Shown here: positions 1 to 9,159 of the stretch, piece after piece | Numbering within the stretch: the stretch's first letter is position 1 | Layout of the letters: each line of letters starts with the position of its first letter | Source: an uncultured Clostridia bacterium | GTDB taxonomy: Bacteria; Bacillota; Clostridia; Christensenellales; CAG-138 | Length of the DNA stretch: 64,000 bases | Reading direction: 5' to 3' | Assembly (NCBI GenBank): GCA_944366945.1 | Contig: CALVWJ010000003.1 | Coordinates: forward strand, 62,001-126,000 | Notes under the pieces: model-generated | Told to the model about the DNA's origin: nothing | What the model saw: the letters and a program-made list of their open reading frames with translations, nothing else | The model's database searches: none | Position numbers and translations under genes: made by a program

Positions 1-887
1 GCTTCATTGGGGTCGGGCGGCGTCTTGCCGTCGGTAATGGTTACATATACGGTGAAAGTCTGGCTGGCCGGGTTGCCAGTGACATTTAGGTAATCTGCCC
101 GCAGCTCCACCGGATAGGTGCCGTTGTACCGCTCTGTCAAGAGGGGGATATCCAGGCAAAAGATGTATTTCCCATACCCGGCGGCGGTTTGGCTGTAGTT
201 GCCGTAGACAAAGGGGCTGGACTCTAATTCCCCCAAATTGGCTGTAATGGTCACCCGGCCGTCGTAGGTCTGGCCCAACAGGGGCAACACAATGTATACT
301 CTGCCGTCCAGCACTGTGGGCACATATCCCTCGCCATAGGTGAGGGCCATGCCGGGATACAGGGTATAGCTGTCAATCGTCAGCTGGCCTGCCACTGGCG
401 GGGGCGTGGGGGTAGGCTCCGCCAAGTTGGGGTCCTGGCCGTCTGAGACCACCACCTGCACGGTGAAGGACTGGGCATAGGCCGTACCTCCAGCGTCTGT
501 GTAGGCACATTGGAATTCCACTGGATAGGCGCCGTTCTTTCGATCCGCCTTGAGGGGCAAGTTCAAGGTCACGGGAAAGATCCCTTTATCCGGAGCCCAG
601 TTTACGTTGAATTCGTAATTTCCATAGGCAAAGGGACTGTCCTCTCCGGTGTCGAATACCGGGGTGACCCGCAGGGAAGAGATGCCCTCCTGGGCAGTGG
701 TAAGGGGCAGGACGATATGAGCGGTATTGTTGCCCACTGTAGGCACATAGCCGTTGCCATAGGTCTGCCCCTCAATGTCGTAGTCTGTATCGATAGACAA
801 CGCACTGCCCTCTTCCGCCAGGGCGGAATAGGCGAAGCCCAGCAGTAAGGTTAGAAACACAACAAACCCAATGATCATTTTCTTCAT
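1..887 (-). CDS. Secreted protein with two tandem repeats (3' end cut off by window)
   Basis: An open frame starts at ATG 887 and runs off the left edge without a stop (295 codons visible). Residues 1-25 form a signal peptide: MKK, a hydrophobic core, then AYSALA. Two related units of about 135 residues follow. Each has a tyrosine/glycine-rich start (YGNGYVPTV, YGEGYVPTV), then HIVLPL or YIVLPL, SPFAYGNY or SPFVYGNY, NGAYPVEF or NGTYPVEL, and FTVQV or FTVYV. A TPTPPP linker joins them, which suggests beta-sandwich modules. The start overlaps the stop of the ABC ATPase gene by 4 nt (ATGA), so translation is probably coupled. ATG 878 is another possible start, with a better-spaced AAGGA, but it would lose the lysines of the signal peptide. 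I do not recognise the family; a surface or exported role tied to the ABC system is inference. Confidence 0.75.
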   Translation of the reverse strand, partial: MKKMIIGFVVFLTLLLGFAYSALAEEGSALSIDTDYDIEGQTYGNGYVPTVGNNTAHIVLPLTTAQEGISSLRVTPVFDTGEDSPFAYGNYEFNVNWAPDKGIFPVTLNLPLKADRKNGAYPVEFQCAYTDAGGTAYAQSFTVQVVVSDGQDPNLAEPTPTPPPVAGQLTIDSYTLYPGMALTYGEGYVPTVLDGRVYIVLPLLGQTYDGRVTITANLGELESSPFVYGNYSQTAAGYGKYIFCLDIPLLTERYNGTYPVELRADYLNVTGNPASQTFTVYVTITDGKTPPDPNE

Positions 888-1537
888 CCTTCATACCCCC
901 TTATGGCAGTCATGACCCCGGCGTCCATTTCGCATACCGTGTCGCACAGGGCGTCGATATCTCCTTGATTGTGGCTGGCCAGCAGAATGGTCTTGCCCGC
1001 CGCCTGTAGTCCCCTAATCAGTTCCCGCATTTCCCGTACCCCGTGCTTGTCCAGACCGTTCAAGGGCTCATCCAGGATCAAGAGGCTGGGGTCCTCCATA
1101 ATCGCCTGGGCGATGCCAAGACGCTGACGCATACCTAGGGAATACTTGCCTACGGGCTTTTTCATGTTGGGGTCCAGGCCCACTCGGCGGATGGATGCTG
1201 CAATTTCCCTAAGGCCAATCTTCCTGTTTAGGGAAGCCAATATCTCCAGGTTCTTCATCCCGCTATACTGGGGCAAAAACCCCGGCGTTTCGATGATCAG
1301 CCCCAGGTTCGGGGGAAAGTCCACATCCACTCCTACCCGTTGGTCGTTTACGGTAACCGTCCCATCAGTGGGGACAAGGAACCCGCAGATGCACTTCATG
1401 AGCACCGTTTTGCCGCTTCCGTTGTTGCCCACGATGCCGTGAATTTTTCCACGTTCAAAGTCCCGGGTTACGCTATGGAGCACCCGCTCCTGCCCAAAGT
1501 CCTTGGATAGGTTCTCCACTGAAATCGCAACGTCCAT
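884..1537 (-). CDS. ABC transporter ATP-binding protein
   Basis: This 217-residue protein is a single ABC ATPase domain. Walker A is GNNGSGKT at residues 37-44, the signature SLGMRQ is near 133-138, Walker B is LLILDEP near 152-158, and the H-loop histidine is in LLASHN near 189. It would power the two membrane proteins encoded immediately upstream. The gene lies 3 nt after the second permease gene, and its stop overlaps the start of the secreted repeat protein. The pairing of a short ATPase with two divergent ABC-2-like permeases resembles bacteriocin, lantibiotic or antibiotic export and immunity ABC systems. The substrate cannot be read from the sequence. Confidence 0.9.
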   Translation of the reverse strand: MDVAISVENLSKDFGQERVLHSVTRDFERGKIHGIVGNNGSGKTVLMKCICGFLVPTDGTVTVNDQRVGVDVDFPPNLGLIIETPGFLPQYSGMKNLEILASLNRKIGLREIAASIRRVGLDPNMKKPVGKYSLGMRQRLGIAQAIMEDPSLLILDEPLNGLDKHGVREMRELIRGLQAAGKTILLASHNQGDIDALCDTVCEMDAGVMTAIRGYEG

Positions 1538-1540
1538 TTA

Positions 1541-2437
1541 TCAGTTCTCCGTTCCACTGAATACAAAATTGTAGTTCCGCACCGCCCGAAGCGACAGAAC
1601 AAAGCACAGGACGATGAGTATTGCAAATATAAGATACGTCTGCCATAGCCGGGGCAGCAGGTCGTAGCCGAAGTTGTGCATATGGTAAGTGGCGTGGTTC
1701 AACGGGGACAGCCACCCCACCGCCACATTGGCTTTATACATCAGCTCATCCGGGAGCTGGAAGATAGACTGAATGGTTTGTGGATTCAGCAAAAACCCAT
1801 ACAGGGAAAATCCCACCGCTCCGACCACGCCGCCTAGCTGGCCCTTATGGATGTTGCAGGTCAGCATGACAAAGGAGAGCAGCATGGCGTATAGGAGCAT
1901 GAGAAGGAAGATGGCGGCCATGCATTGGTAGGGCCGGCTCATCTCCAGGGTTTTGACCAAGGCAGGCAGAGCCACGGCCTGGCCTGCCCCAGAATAGCCC
2001 AGGATGGCTGCGGTCTCCGACCACATGTTTCCCACGAAGGATTGACGCATGCAAACAAGAGCTGTGGACACCAGAACGAACAGCAGATAGAGAAAGGTGG
2101 AAAGGGTCACGTAGATGGCCTGGCCCAGGAGCCAGGTAGCCCGGTCCATGCGGCACAGGAAGAAAGGGGTGCCGGGGGAGAGGCCTGGCATGTCGGCGAA
2201 GAGCAGCAGGAGAAGCAGGGAGGATAGAAGGATAGAATTGCTGTCCCCGAAGGTCCAGACAAAGGCCTCCACGATCTGCATGGTGGTATCATATTCCTTG
2301 GCGAACTTCACGGCCTTATCCGAAAGGAGAAAGCACAGCACAAAGGCCAGGGCAAAGGTAAGATAGATGCGGGGATTTCGGCCCCAGCCGCGAAAATGGC
2401 TTTGGGCCACGATCCAGGCTTGACGGAATCGTTTCAT
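1541..2437 (-). CDS. ABC-2-type permease-like membrane protein
   Basis: The protein has 298 residues when started at ATG 2437, which has AAGGAGG 11 nt upstream and overlaps the preceding stop by 4 nt (ATGA). A longer in-frame reading exists but lies inside the upstream gene and has no ribosome site. About six hydrophobic segments are visible, for example near residues 27-45, 70-82, 105-125, 165-185, 195-210 and 265-285. No enzymatic motif is seen. By position it is one of two membrane subunits of the ABC system. Family assignment rests on topology and neighbours rather than on a clear sequence motif. Confidence 0.7.
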   Translation of the reverse strand: MKRFRQAWIVAQSHFRGWGRNPRIYLTFALAFVLCFLLSDKAVKFAKEYDTTMQIVEAFVWTFGDSNSILLSSLLLLLLFADMPGLSPGTPFFLCRMDRATWLLGQAIYVTLSTFLYLLFVLVSTALVCMRQSFVGNMWSETAAILGYSGAGQAVALPALVKTLEMSRPYQCMAAIFLLMLLYAMLLSFVMLTCNIHKGQLGGVVGAVGFSLYGFLLNPQTIQSIFQLPDELMYKANVAVGWLSPLNHATYHMHNFGYDLLPRLWQTYLIFAILIVLCFVLSLRAVRNYNFVFSGTEN

Positions 2438-3198
2438 ATCTGACGAAGCCTCCTTTTCGCCGCCCAGGCAAAGAGCAGGGCCATGAGGGCGCTCAATTCC
2501 AGCAGCAGCACCGCTACCCCTATCCGGCCGAAGACCCAGCGGCCTGAGGGATTCAACCATTCCCGGGGGTAGAGGATATACAGCTTGTCAAAGTAGCGTT
2601 CATATAGGATCACCAGCAGGTAAAAGAGGACGAAGGGGGAGGCGTAGGCCATATACCGGCTGTTGGTGAGGGTGGCGAAGGTGAGGCCCACCAGCGCCCA
2701 GAAGGCGCCGGAGGCGAAGAACATGAGGAGCGTTTCCAAGAGCTGGCGAAGGTACCCTGGCGGCTCCAGCAGGTAATCCCGCATGGCTTCCATGGGCAAA
2801 AGCAGCAGGGCAGCAAGGCCATATGCGGCCAGGATGCCCAGCGAAAGGGCCAGGCCGCCGGATATGGCGCAGGCCAGGGCCTGGCTTGTGATATATCTTG
2901 TAACCGTGGTACGGGGCAAATACGCCTTGATGAAGCCGCTTTTCACATCGTCCAGGAATGCGGCGGTATACGGCAGGGCGCAGAGAATGGGAAGGGCCAG
3001 GGCCATGGGCTGGGAGGACAGGGCGGAGAGGATCAAGGAGTGATGATACCCATATGGCAGCAGCTGCTCCGAACGAAATGCGCCAAGAAAACTCTCGAAA
3101 GCCGCAAACAGCACCACCAGGGCCGCGCCAAGGAAGGCCAGGAGAAAACCTCGGCCTTGAAGAGAGCGCTTTAGGCTGGCAAGCAAAGCTTTTCTCAT
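2434..3198 (-). CDS. ABC transporter membrane protein
   Basis: The protein has 254 residues. ATG 3198 is preferred over a GTG 27 nt further out because AAGGGAG lies just before it. The N-terminus is basic (MRKALLASLKRSL) and about six transmembrane segments follow. One pair of cytoplasmic motifs (DDVKSGFIKAYLPRT) resembles the region of ABC-2 permeases that contacts the ATPase. It is the first gene of a four-gene coupled unit (membrane protein, membrane protein, ATPase, secreted repeat protein), three of whose junctions overlap or nearly touch. The substrate is unknown. Confidence 0.7.
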   Translation of the reverse strand: MRKALLASLKRSLQGRGFLLAFLGAALVVLFAAFESFLGAFRSEQLLPYGYHHSLILSALSSQPMALALPILCALPYTAAFLDDVKSGFIKAYLPRTTVTRYITSQALACAISGGLALSLGILAAYGLAALLLLPMEAMRDYLLEPPGYLRQLLETLLMFFASGAFWALVGLTFATLTNSRYMAYASPFVLFYLLVILYERYFDKLYILYPREWLNPSGRWVFGRIGVAVLLLELSALMALLFAWAAKRRLRQI

Positions 3199-3347
3199 GT
3201 AGCTCTCCCTTCTTTTACTTTCCACCTATCATTTGCGACAAAGGCGGATGGCGTATATTTTTGTAGATTCGCCCTCGGCGCATTGGGTTGTCCAATTACA
3301 ACTGTTTTCCATGTTTGGTAAAACTATCAGCATAACTTGCACAGTGC

Positions 3348-4823
3348 CTAATAACCAAGCACTGGATTGATGATGCTGCCATCGATGGCGTTAATCGTCA
3401 AAAAGCTATGCCCATCCAACTGATCATTTTTATATTTGTTTTCATCATCCAGCTCATATCCGCCTTCTACAGGAGCAGGATACGTATAAACTTCATATCC
3501 ATAGAAATTCCAAGTAGGAACCATCAATAACCCATCATAGGTATCCTTTTCGCGAATCTGCATCATGCCAAGCACGATCCTGGTAATCACGACTTCACGC
3601 GCGATGATGCCCGTGTCAGCAGGGTTTGTCCATAACCCTTCTATTGTCATCTGCGTTTCAAAAATCCGCTGTATTGCATCAAACGGGAGCAGTTGCACAT
3701 TTGTATTCAGTGTTTCGCCCGGCTGTGTGGGCATTTCCCAGCGCACGTACTGTATCCCTGAATCCGTAATTATCATTTCCACATTTTCCTGTGGCCAAAA
3801 GGGGGCATATTGTTCCATTATAGCAGCCTTTTCCGCCATGCGCCCATTCATTAAATAGGCATCCATACTTGTGGCACAGTAGGTCGTTTTTACTCCTTCC
3901 ACAGATCGTGTATAATATATATGGTAACATTGTGGTAACGCTTCTTCCGTTGAGAGGTTTGGATTGTTCATGTCGCGCAAATAGCCACCCAGGATCAAAG
4001 ATGGAGAAAAATCTTTTTCTCCCAGGTTCTCGAGAAAGCTTAGCCCAAGCGCGCTTGCCTGCTCAGCATTTATCGCAATCCTGTCCAGTTTTTCCAAATC
4101 ATGGAAAGAATCCATGGGTTCACCCAATTGAGCATCATAGTTGCTGATTGTAACGTACCCGCCTTCTCCCGACCTGCTGACACAAATGTAAGCCGGATTC
4201 TCTTTACCCAAGTCCATATTGCAGGAAAACTGCTGCTGCCTTCCTGTACTAGAAAGGCTGTATTGGATCTCCTTTTCCGTTGGTACAAATGTGTCTGGAG
4301 CAGTCTTGTAGTATTCTTCCCATGCCTTAATTTCCGCTTCTTTTTCCTTTAACAATTCAGAACGTGTTTCTTCACTCAAATTCGCGCTGTTTAAATCGGA
4401 ACCTGGATCGGTTAATTGTCTTTTTAAATCGAGGATGATCCGCTCTACTTCGTTTTTTGTATACATGGTTTCATCTTTATGTTCATACACCTTGCTCCCA
4501 TTCCCCAATTTCAATATGAAATTTTCAAGCCAAGTCTCCGTGAGATCAACTTTTTTCACCCTGGCAACAGGGTAGCATTGTGTGTCTGGCAATTCAATGC
4601 TGGCATCTACTACGATCGATATCGTTCCATCCTGGTTGCCAAATTCATGTTGCCATTCTTGCGGCGCGCCTAAAAAATTCTGTTCTACCGGCGCTGCTGC
4701 TATTGCATCATCCAATGCACTTTCTCCCTTATTCTGCACCGCATCATACTCTGGCGTCTCCTGGCAGCCAAACAGCAATGTACTGAATAGAACCAGCAAC
4801 AACCCAAGCAAGCGGTTTTTCAT
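3348..4823 (-). CDS. Lipoprotein, DUF6034-like family, copy 1
   Basis: This 491-residue secreted lipoprotein has a signal peptide ending in LLFGC with lipidated Cys20, followed by QETPEYDAVQNKG. It is the first of four related lipoproteins in tandem (the others start at 6231, 7720 and 9114). Shared landmarks are CQ-x-TPE after the lipobox, a VQLLPFDAIQ-type stretch about 120 residues from the C-terminus, and a terminal AIDG motif (NAIDGSIINP here). It also carries a lysine/glutamate-rich helical stretch near 120-165. My recollection is that this architecture corresponds to the Clostridial DUF6034 family, whose function is unknown; a profile search would be needed to confirm that. It is the most divergent of the four together with the fourth copy. 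Confidence 0.8.
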   Translation of the reverse strand: MKNRLLGLLLVLFSTLLFGCQETPEYDAVQNKGESALDDAIAAAPVEQNFLGAPQEWQHEFGNQDGTISIVVDASIELPDTQCYPVARVKKVDLTETWLENFILKLGNGSKVYEHKDETMYTKNEVERIILDLKRQLTDPGSDLNSANLSEETRSELLKEKEAEIKAWEEYYKTAPDTFVPTEKEIQYSLSSTGRQQQFSCNMDLGKENPAYICVSRSGEGGYVTISNYDAQLGEPMDSFHDLEKLDRIAINAEQASALGLSFLENLGEKDFSPSLILGGYLRDMNNPNLSTEEALPQCYHIYYTRSVEGVKTTYCATSMDAYLMNGRMAEKAAIMEQYAPFWPQENVEMIITDSGIQYVRWEMPTQPGETLNTNVQLLPFDAIQRIFETQMTIEGLWTNPADTGIIAREVVITRIVLGMMQIREKDTYDGLLMVPTWNFYGYEVYTYPAPVEGGYELDDENKYKNDQLDGHSFLTINAIDGSIINPVLGY

Positions 4824-4902
4824 TTTCTACCTCCATGTTAGCTCTCATTATCAAATCCTTTTTGCGCTGCTTGTCCTATTTCCATGGTGCGAATTAGACG
4901 GT

Positions 4903-5421
4903 TCACTGATACCCCAGCATCTCGGCCATTGCGCGCGGCTCGATATAGCTGCCGTCAATCGCATTGAAAATGGTCGTGTTATTGAATTGGTTTTCTACTC
5001 CATTTTGCGTATAGGAGGATACATAGTCGACCCACCAGGATGGAATCAACATCCCATAGTCCGGCTTATCCTTAATATTGATTACGGCAAGCCGTAGCGC
5101 AATCGAGTTGATTTTTACCGCCTGGTCCGTAACCCCATCCTGCTGAAACGCATGCTGATATACCATCTGCTTTTCAATGCGCTCCAGCAGTGCATCAAAC
5201 GGCAACAGCGCTACGTTCTCATACAATACTTCCGTCTGCTTCGCAAGGCCACAAACATTGCATGAAAAAACCCCATTCGCGTCTACAAAAATCGCGGCCA
5301 TTTCTCGATCCCATGGCGCTGCGTACGCCGGCGCAGGGCTGCCTTGCCATGTGTTCCAGCCGCTGAAATCATAGGGGACCTGCAAACCGTTGTTGACCCT
5401 CGTAAAAATAAAATACCAGCC
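4903..5421. repeat. 519-bp near-identical repeat, copy A
   Basis: This stretch covers the stop codon and the C-terminal 172 codons of lipoprotein copy 2. By direct comparison it matches 6350-6868 with about 18 mismatches and no gap, and roughly 250 bp in the middle carry no difference at all. Similarity at the DNA level drops sharply beyond 5421. Confidence 0.9.
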
Positions 5422-6231
5422 ATATATATAAGGCATACGGCAATCATATACGATCGCTTTGTCAGCTGAATAAAGCGCCAGTTTGTCAGAAAGCTGAAGC
5501 TTGCTCAGCAGTTCTTGCGCAATGGCAACCGCTTCTTCTTGAGAAATCTCCGGCTCCCGTTCAAAATCCGCCAGCATGAAAGAATCTGACTCTGTTACAT
5601 CTGGCGTTAAGAAATCCTTCCGCGTTACGCTTGCGCCCTCTTTGCGCCTATATTGCCATGACCAGGTATCGCAATTCATGGAAAAGGAAGCATAGCTTCC
5701 GTCTTCCAGCGGATGCCATGCAGTCCCTCGTCCCGCAGCATATGCCGCTGCCAGGTCAAACGGAGTTTGTGTTACGCTTTCCGGAGCCAGTTCCAGGTTT
5801 TTTTGAAAAATTCTTTCATGCTCCTTTTTCTCGCTCTCCGTATACCGATCTGACGATTGAATCCTATAATTCATTTCGATCAGATCGGATTTTGTCTGCT
5901 CCATTCCATTGATCCAGTTTGCATCCGGTGCAAAAAGATCCATAAGGGCGGCGATTTCTTCCTGCGAATACTGTACCTGCTCCAGCTCCACAATGCTGTA
6001 AGCGCTTGCTTCCGGCACAATTACTTCCGCGTCAAAAGCAATCGTAAGCCCGCTTTCCGTTTTGCTGTCCTCCACACGCTCGGGCGCTTCGTAAGGCGCA
6101 AAGGGAACCTCCTGCAGGTTTTTAAGAAAATCTCCCGTTTGAATTACGGTTTCGCTTTCCGGCGTGGGCTGGCAGGCGGAGACAAACAATAGGGCAGCGA
6201 ATACTAGCAAAAATCCCTTTAGGTTTTTCAT
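4903..6231 (-). CDS. Lipoprotein, DUF6034-like family, copy 2
   Basis: The product has 442 residues. Lipidated Cys20 lies in FVSAC and is followed by QPTPESETVIQTGDF. The N-terminal 100 residues closely match the neighbouring copy (SKTESGLTIAFDA, VPEASAYSIVELE), the middle (about 110-260) diverges, and the last 170 residues are almost identical, ending FNAIDGSYIEP and AEMLGYQ. The abrupt change from divergent to near-identical sequence points to gene conversion or recent partial duplication. No catalytic residues are apparent. The proteins probably sit on the outer face of the membrane; the function is unknown. Confidence 0.8.
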   Translation of the reverse strand: MKNLKGFLLVFAALLFVSACQPTPESETVIQTGDFLKNLQEVPFAPYEAPERVEDSKTESGLTIAFDAEVIVPEASAYSIVELEQVQYSQEEIAALMDLFAPDANWINGMEQTKSDLIEMNYRIQSSDRYTESEKKEHERIFQKNLELAPESVTQTPFDLAAAYAAGRGTAWHPLEDGSYASFSMNCDTWSWQYRRKEGASVTRKDFLTPDVTESDSFMLADFEREPEISQEEAVAIAQELLSKLQLSDKLALYSADKAIVYDCRMPYIYGWYFIFTRVNNGLQVPYDFSGWNTWQGSPAPAYAAPWDREMAAIFVDANGVFSCNVCGLAKQTEVLYENVALLPFDALLERIEKQMVYQHAFQQDGVTDQAVKINSIALRLAVINIKDKPDYGMLIPSWWVDYVSSYTQNGVENQFNNTTIFNAIDGSYIEPRAMAEMLGYQ

Positions 6232-6349
6232 CGTCCTCCTCCTTGCTCACTCAAATCGGCTGATGTTTTCCTTTAGACTGTAGTGAATTGCGGGCTGACG
6301 TTCCCCCATACTGTTGATTGCCTTGATATCCAGAGCCAATCCGATACAC

Positions 6350-6868
6350 TCATTGATATCCCAGCATCTCGGCCATCGCGCGCGGCTCGATATAGCTGCC
6401 GTCAATCGCGTTGAAAATGGTCGTGTTATTGAATTGGTTTTCTACTCCATTTTGCGTATAGGAGGATACATAGTCGACCCACCAGGATGGAATCAACATC
6501 CCATAGTCCGGCTTATCCTTAATATTGATTACGGCAAGCCGTAGCGCAATCGAGTTGATTTTTACCGCCTGGTCCGTAACCCCATCCTGCTGAAACGCAT
6601 GCTGATATACCATCTGCTTTTCAATGCGCTCCAGCAGTGCATCAAACGGCAACAGCGCTACGTTTTCATACAATACTTCCGTCTGCTCCGCAAGGCCACG
6701 AACATTGCATGAAATAACTCCATTTGCATCTACAGAAATCGCGGCCATTTCCCGATCCCATGGCGCTGCATACGCCGGCGCAGGGCTGCCTTGCCATGTA
6801 TTCCAACTGCTGAAATCATAGGGAACCTGCAAACCGTTGTTGACCCTCGTAAAAATAAAATACCAGCC
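6350..6868. repeat. 519-bp near-identical repeat, copy B
   Basis: This is the partner of 4903-5421, in the same orientation with a constant offset of 1447 bp. It encodes the C-terminal part of lipoprotein copy 3. A direct repeat of this length is a substrate for recombination that would delete or duplicate one lipoprotein gene. Confidence 0.9.
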
Positions 6869-7720
6869 GTAAGAGAGCGGAATCCGTTCCAATGCATATG
6901 TAATCGCTTTTTCGGAAGAATATAGCGCAAACGAATCGCTAAGCCCCAATTTTGCAAGAAGTTGCTGTGCTTCAGCTAACGCATCAGCCTCCGAAAATTC
7001 AAATGTCCGCTCAAAATCCGGTAGCAAAAACGCATCCGATTCTGTGCTCTCCGGCTGAAGTGAGCTTTCAAACACGGCGTATTCACTTTCGTTGCGCTCA
7101 TATGACCAACTCCCCGTCTGGGTATTCATTGCAAATGTAGCATAGCTGCCGTTGGACTGCTTACACCAGGCGATTCCATTGCCAGATTCAACTGCTGCAT
7201 CGAGGTCAAACGGTGTCTCCTCGACCGTCTCCGGTGCGTCCTCTATATTTCCAGGCGTATATTCCTCATTTGCTTTCTTTTCAGCCTCTGAAAAACGTTC
7301 TGATGTTTTTACGATATAATAGCGTTCCGTCCACCAAGCTTTTGTCTTTGGAAGGCTGTTGATCCATTCACCTTCTGGCATAAACAGATCCATCAGCCTC
7401 AGATAGTCATTCCGCGTATATTGTACTCGCTCCAGCTCCACAATGCTGTAAGCGCTTGCCTCTGGCACAAGCACTTGCGCATCGAAAGCGATCGTAAGCC
7501 CGCTTTCCGTTTTGCTTTCTTTTACATGTTCGGGCGCTTCATAGGGAGTAAGCTCTGTTTCTTGCAGAGCCTCAAGAAAATCCCCCGTTTGAATTACGGT
7601 TTCACTTTCCGGCGTGGGCTGGCAGGCAGTGAGCAGCAGAGCGAGCACGGCTGCAAGCCCGGAAGCAAACACATGTCGGAGAATCGATAAGTTTGAGGAT
7701 TTAGTGAAGGTATTGTGCAT
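6350..7720 (-). CDS. Lipoprotein, DUF6034-like family, copy 3
   Basis: The protein has 456 residues when started at ATG 7720, which has AAAGGAG 10 nt upstream; the frame is open ten codons further out but without a ribosome site. Compared with its sisters it has a longer, polar N-terminal segment before the hydrophobic core, so the lipidated cysteine (LLTAC) is at residue 33. It is then followed by QPTPESETVIQTGDF. The C-terminal 172 residues are almost identical to copy 2. The central region (about 120-280) is different, with its own acidic and aromatic pattern, and may be the part that varies in binding. Function unknown. Confidence 0.8.
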   Translation of the reverse strand: MHNTFTKSSNLSILRHVFASGLAAVLALLLTACQPTPESETVIQTGDFLEALQETELTPYEAPEHVKESKTESGLTIAFDAQVLVPEASAYSIVELERVQYTRNDYLRLMDLFMPEGEWINSLPKTKAWWTERYYIVKTSERFSEAEKKANEEYTPGNIEDAPETVEETPFDLDAAVESGNGIAWCKQSNGSYATFAMNTQTGSWSYERNESEYAVFESSLQPESTESDAFLLPDFERTFEFSEADALAEAQQLLAKLGLSDSFALYSSEKAITYALERIPLSYGWYFIFTRVNNGLQVPYDFSSWNTWQGSPAPAYAAPWDREMAAISVDANGVISCNVRGLAEQTEVLYENVALLPFDALLERIEKQMVYQHAFQQDGVTDQAVKINSIALRLAVINIKDKPDYGMLIPSWWVDYVSSYTQNGVENQFNNTTIFNAIDGSYIEPRAMAEMLGYQ

Positions 7721-7746
7721 AGCAGGAATTCTCCTTTCCAATGGAA

Positions 7747-9114
7747 TCAATGATTTGCGGTTCCGCTGTAGATCACAGCACCATCTATGGCGCTCAAAAC
7801 AAGCACCACGTTATCCTGTAGCATTTCGTATACAGGGCGATTGGGCGTATATCCATATCCTTCCCGATAGGTGTTCTGAATGCTTCCTTGAAAAGTCCAA
7901 GCCGGAATCAGCATATAGCGATCCGCTGCGTTTTGCATTTTCACGCGCATATAGCCCAGGGAGATCCTGTCGATCAAAATATCCGTTGTTGCAATCTCAT
8001 CTGCACGCCAGGAGAATATGGAGGATAGCTGCGTTTCAAATGCGGTTTGAATCTCGGAAAAGTCACATAACGTTGCGTTGGCAATCAATTCCTCGCCCAT
8101 TAACCCATACCCCCACCAATGGAAAAAACTGGTTATGCTTTTTCCAACATCGAAGCCCACGCTTAGACGCTCGTCCACCCAGGCAGGGCTGTATTCGCTT
8201 TCATAAAGGATTCGTTTATTTACGGATGGGGAGTATGCAATGCCTTTATATGTGCGGCCATAGGATAGCTCATACATTTCATCGCTTCCTGCAATGCTGA
8301 CCAGCGTATAACTGCCGCTGACTCCAATATCCTCCAGCAGTCGCTCAACGGCTGCAACCGCATTCTCTAAAGAATCGATATGCCCATCCGAAATCGGAAC
8401 GCTTATTTTTGTAACATAGATAAAGCTCTCCCGCACATCGTCCTGCGCTCTCCCACGCAAGCCGATTTGAGCTTGGGCAGCTCTATTGCCCTCGTTATCG
8501 TATATATAACCTTCAACTTGGAACGTATCCTGCAAGCTGCTGTAATCCTTCACGATTTCTGATGGTACCTCTTGGTATGCGGCCAGTTTCTCCGTAAGGC
8601 GTTTTCGTTCGCTTTCGAGATCTGCAATGTATGCTACAATTTCTTCGGAATAATTCTTTGAATTTTCCGCAGCAAGCTTTTTGATCGTTTCTGTTATATC
8701 CGCGATCCACGCCTCATAGTCCTCCCGTGATGGCAATGCAAGGCCACCTGCATCCTGCGGTGGTATGGCCAGATAAGCATCCTCACCGCCAATAGCACGA
8801 ACAAGGGCTTCAATCTTCTCCGGTTCGAACGATGCGGGGATGACTTCGACGATTGGTATCGCGCCTACGTTTGGGTATTCAATTTCCGCATCCATAGTAA
8901 TCTTCACTGTACCATCCCGAAGTATCATCTCCTTTTCCCAGCGCTCTGGTACCCTTGCAAGCATTGCAGGCAGGTCAAAATCGGGATCCATATCAAGAAA
9001 CACGTTGGGTGCAAGCGCGCCATTCTGGCTGATGATAACCTCTTCATTCGGCGTGGACTGGCAGGCGGAGAACGCTAGAATACATAAGCCGACAAGTAGC
9101 AATACTCTTTTCAT
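7747..9114 (-). CDS. Lipoprotein, DUF6034-like family, copy 4
   Basis: The product has 455 residues, with the lipobox cysteine at 18 (AFSAC) followed by QSTPNEEVIISQNG. A charged region rich in Glu/Lys/Ala near residues 130-185 looks helical and could be a coiled coil. The C-terminal domain keeps the family landmarks (TLCDFSEIQTAFETQL, LSAIDGAVIY). It is the first gene of the four-lipoprotein row in the direction of transcription. The gaps between the genes are 26 to 120 bp, so co-transcription is plausible but not shown. Function unknown. Confidence 0.8.
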   Translation of the reverse strand: MKRVLLLVGLCILAFSACQSTPNEEVIISQNGALAPNVFLDMDPDFDLPAMLARVPERWEKEMILRDGTVKITMDAEIEYPNVGAIPIVEVIPASFEPEKIEALVRAIGGEDAYLAIPPQDAGGLALPSREDYEAWIADITETIKKLAAENSKNYSEEIVAYIADLESERKRLTEKLAAYQEVPSEIVKDYSSLQDTFQVEGYIYDNEGNRAAQAQIGLRGRAQDDVRESFIYVTKISVPISDGHIDSLENAVAAVERLLEDIGVSGSYTLVSIAGSDEMYELSYGRTYKGIAYSPSVNKRILYESEYSPAWVDERLSVGFDVGKSITSFFHWWGYGLMGEELIANATLCDFSEIQTAFETQLSSIFSWRADEIATTDILIDRISLGYMRVKMQNAADRYMLIPAWTFQGSIQNTYREGYGYTPNRPVYEMLQDNVVLVLSAIDGAVIYSGTANH

Positions 9115-9159
9115 TTATATATATCCTTATATATCCTTTTAAAATACCAACTCGATTTA

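Noticed and set aside
3348..9114. Insertion sequence or prophage at the lipoprotein repeats
   Set aside because: No transposase, integrase, terminal inverted repeats or target duplications were found. The repeat is confined to coding sequence.
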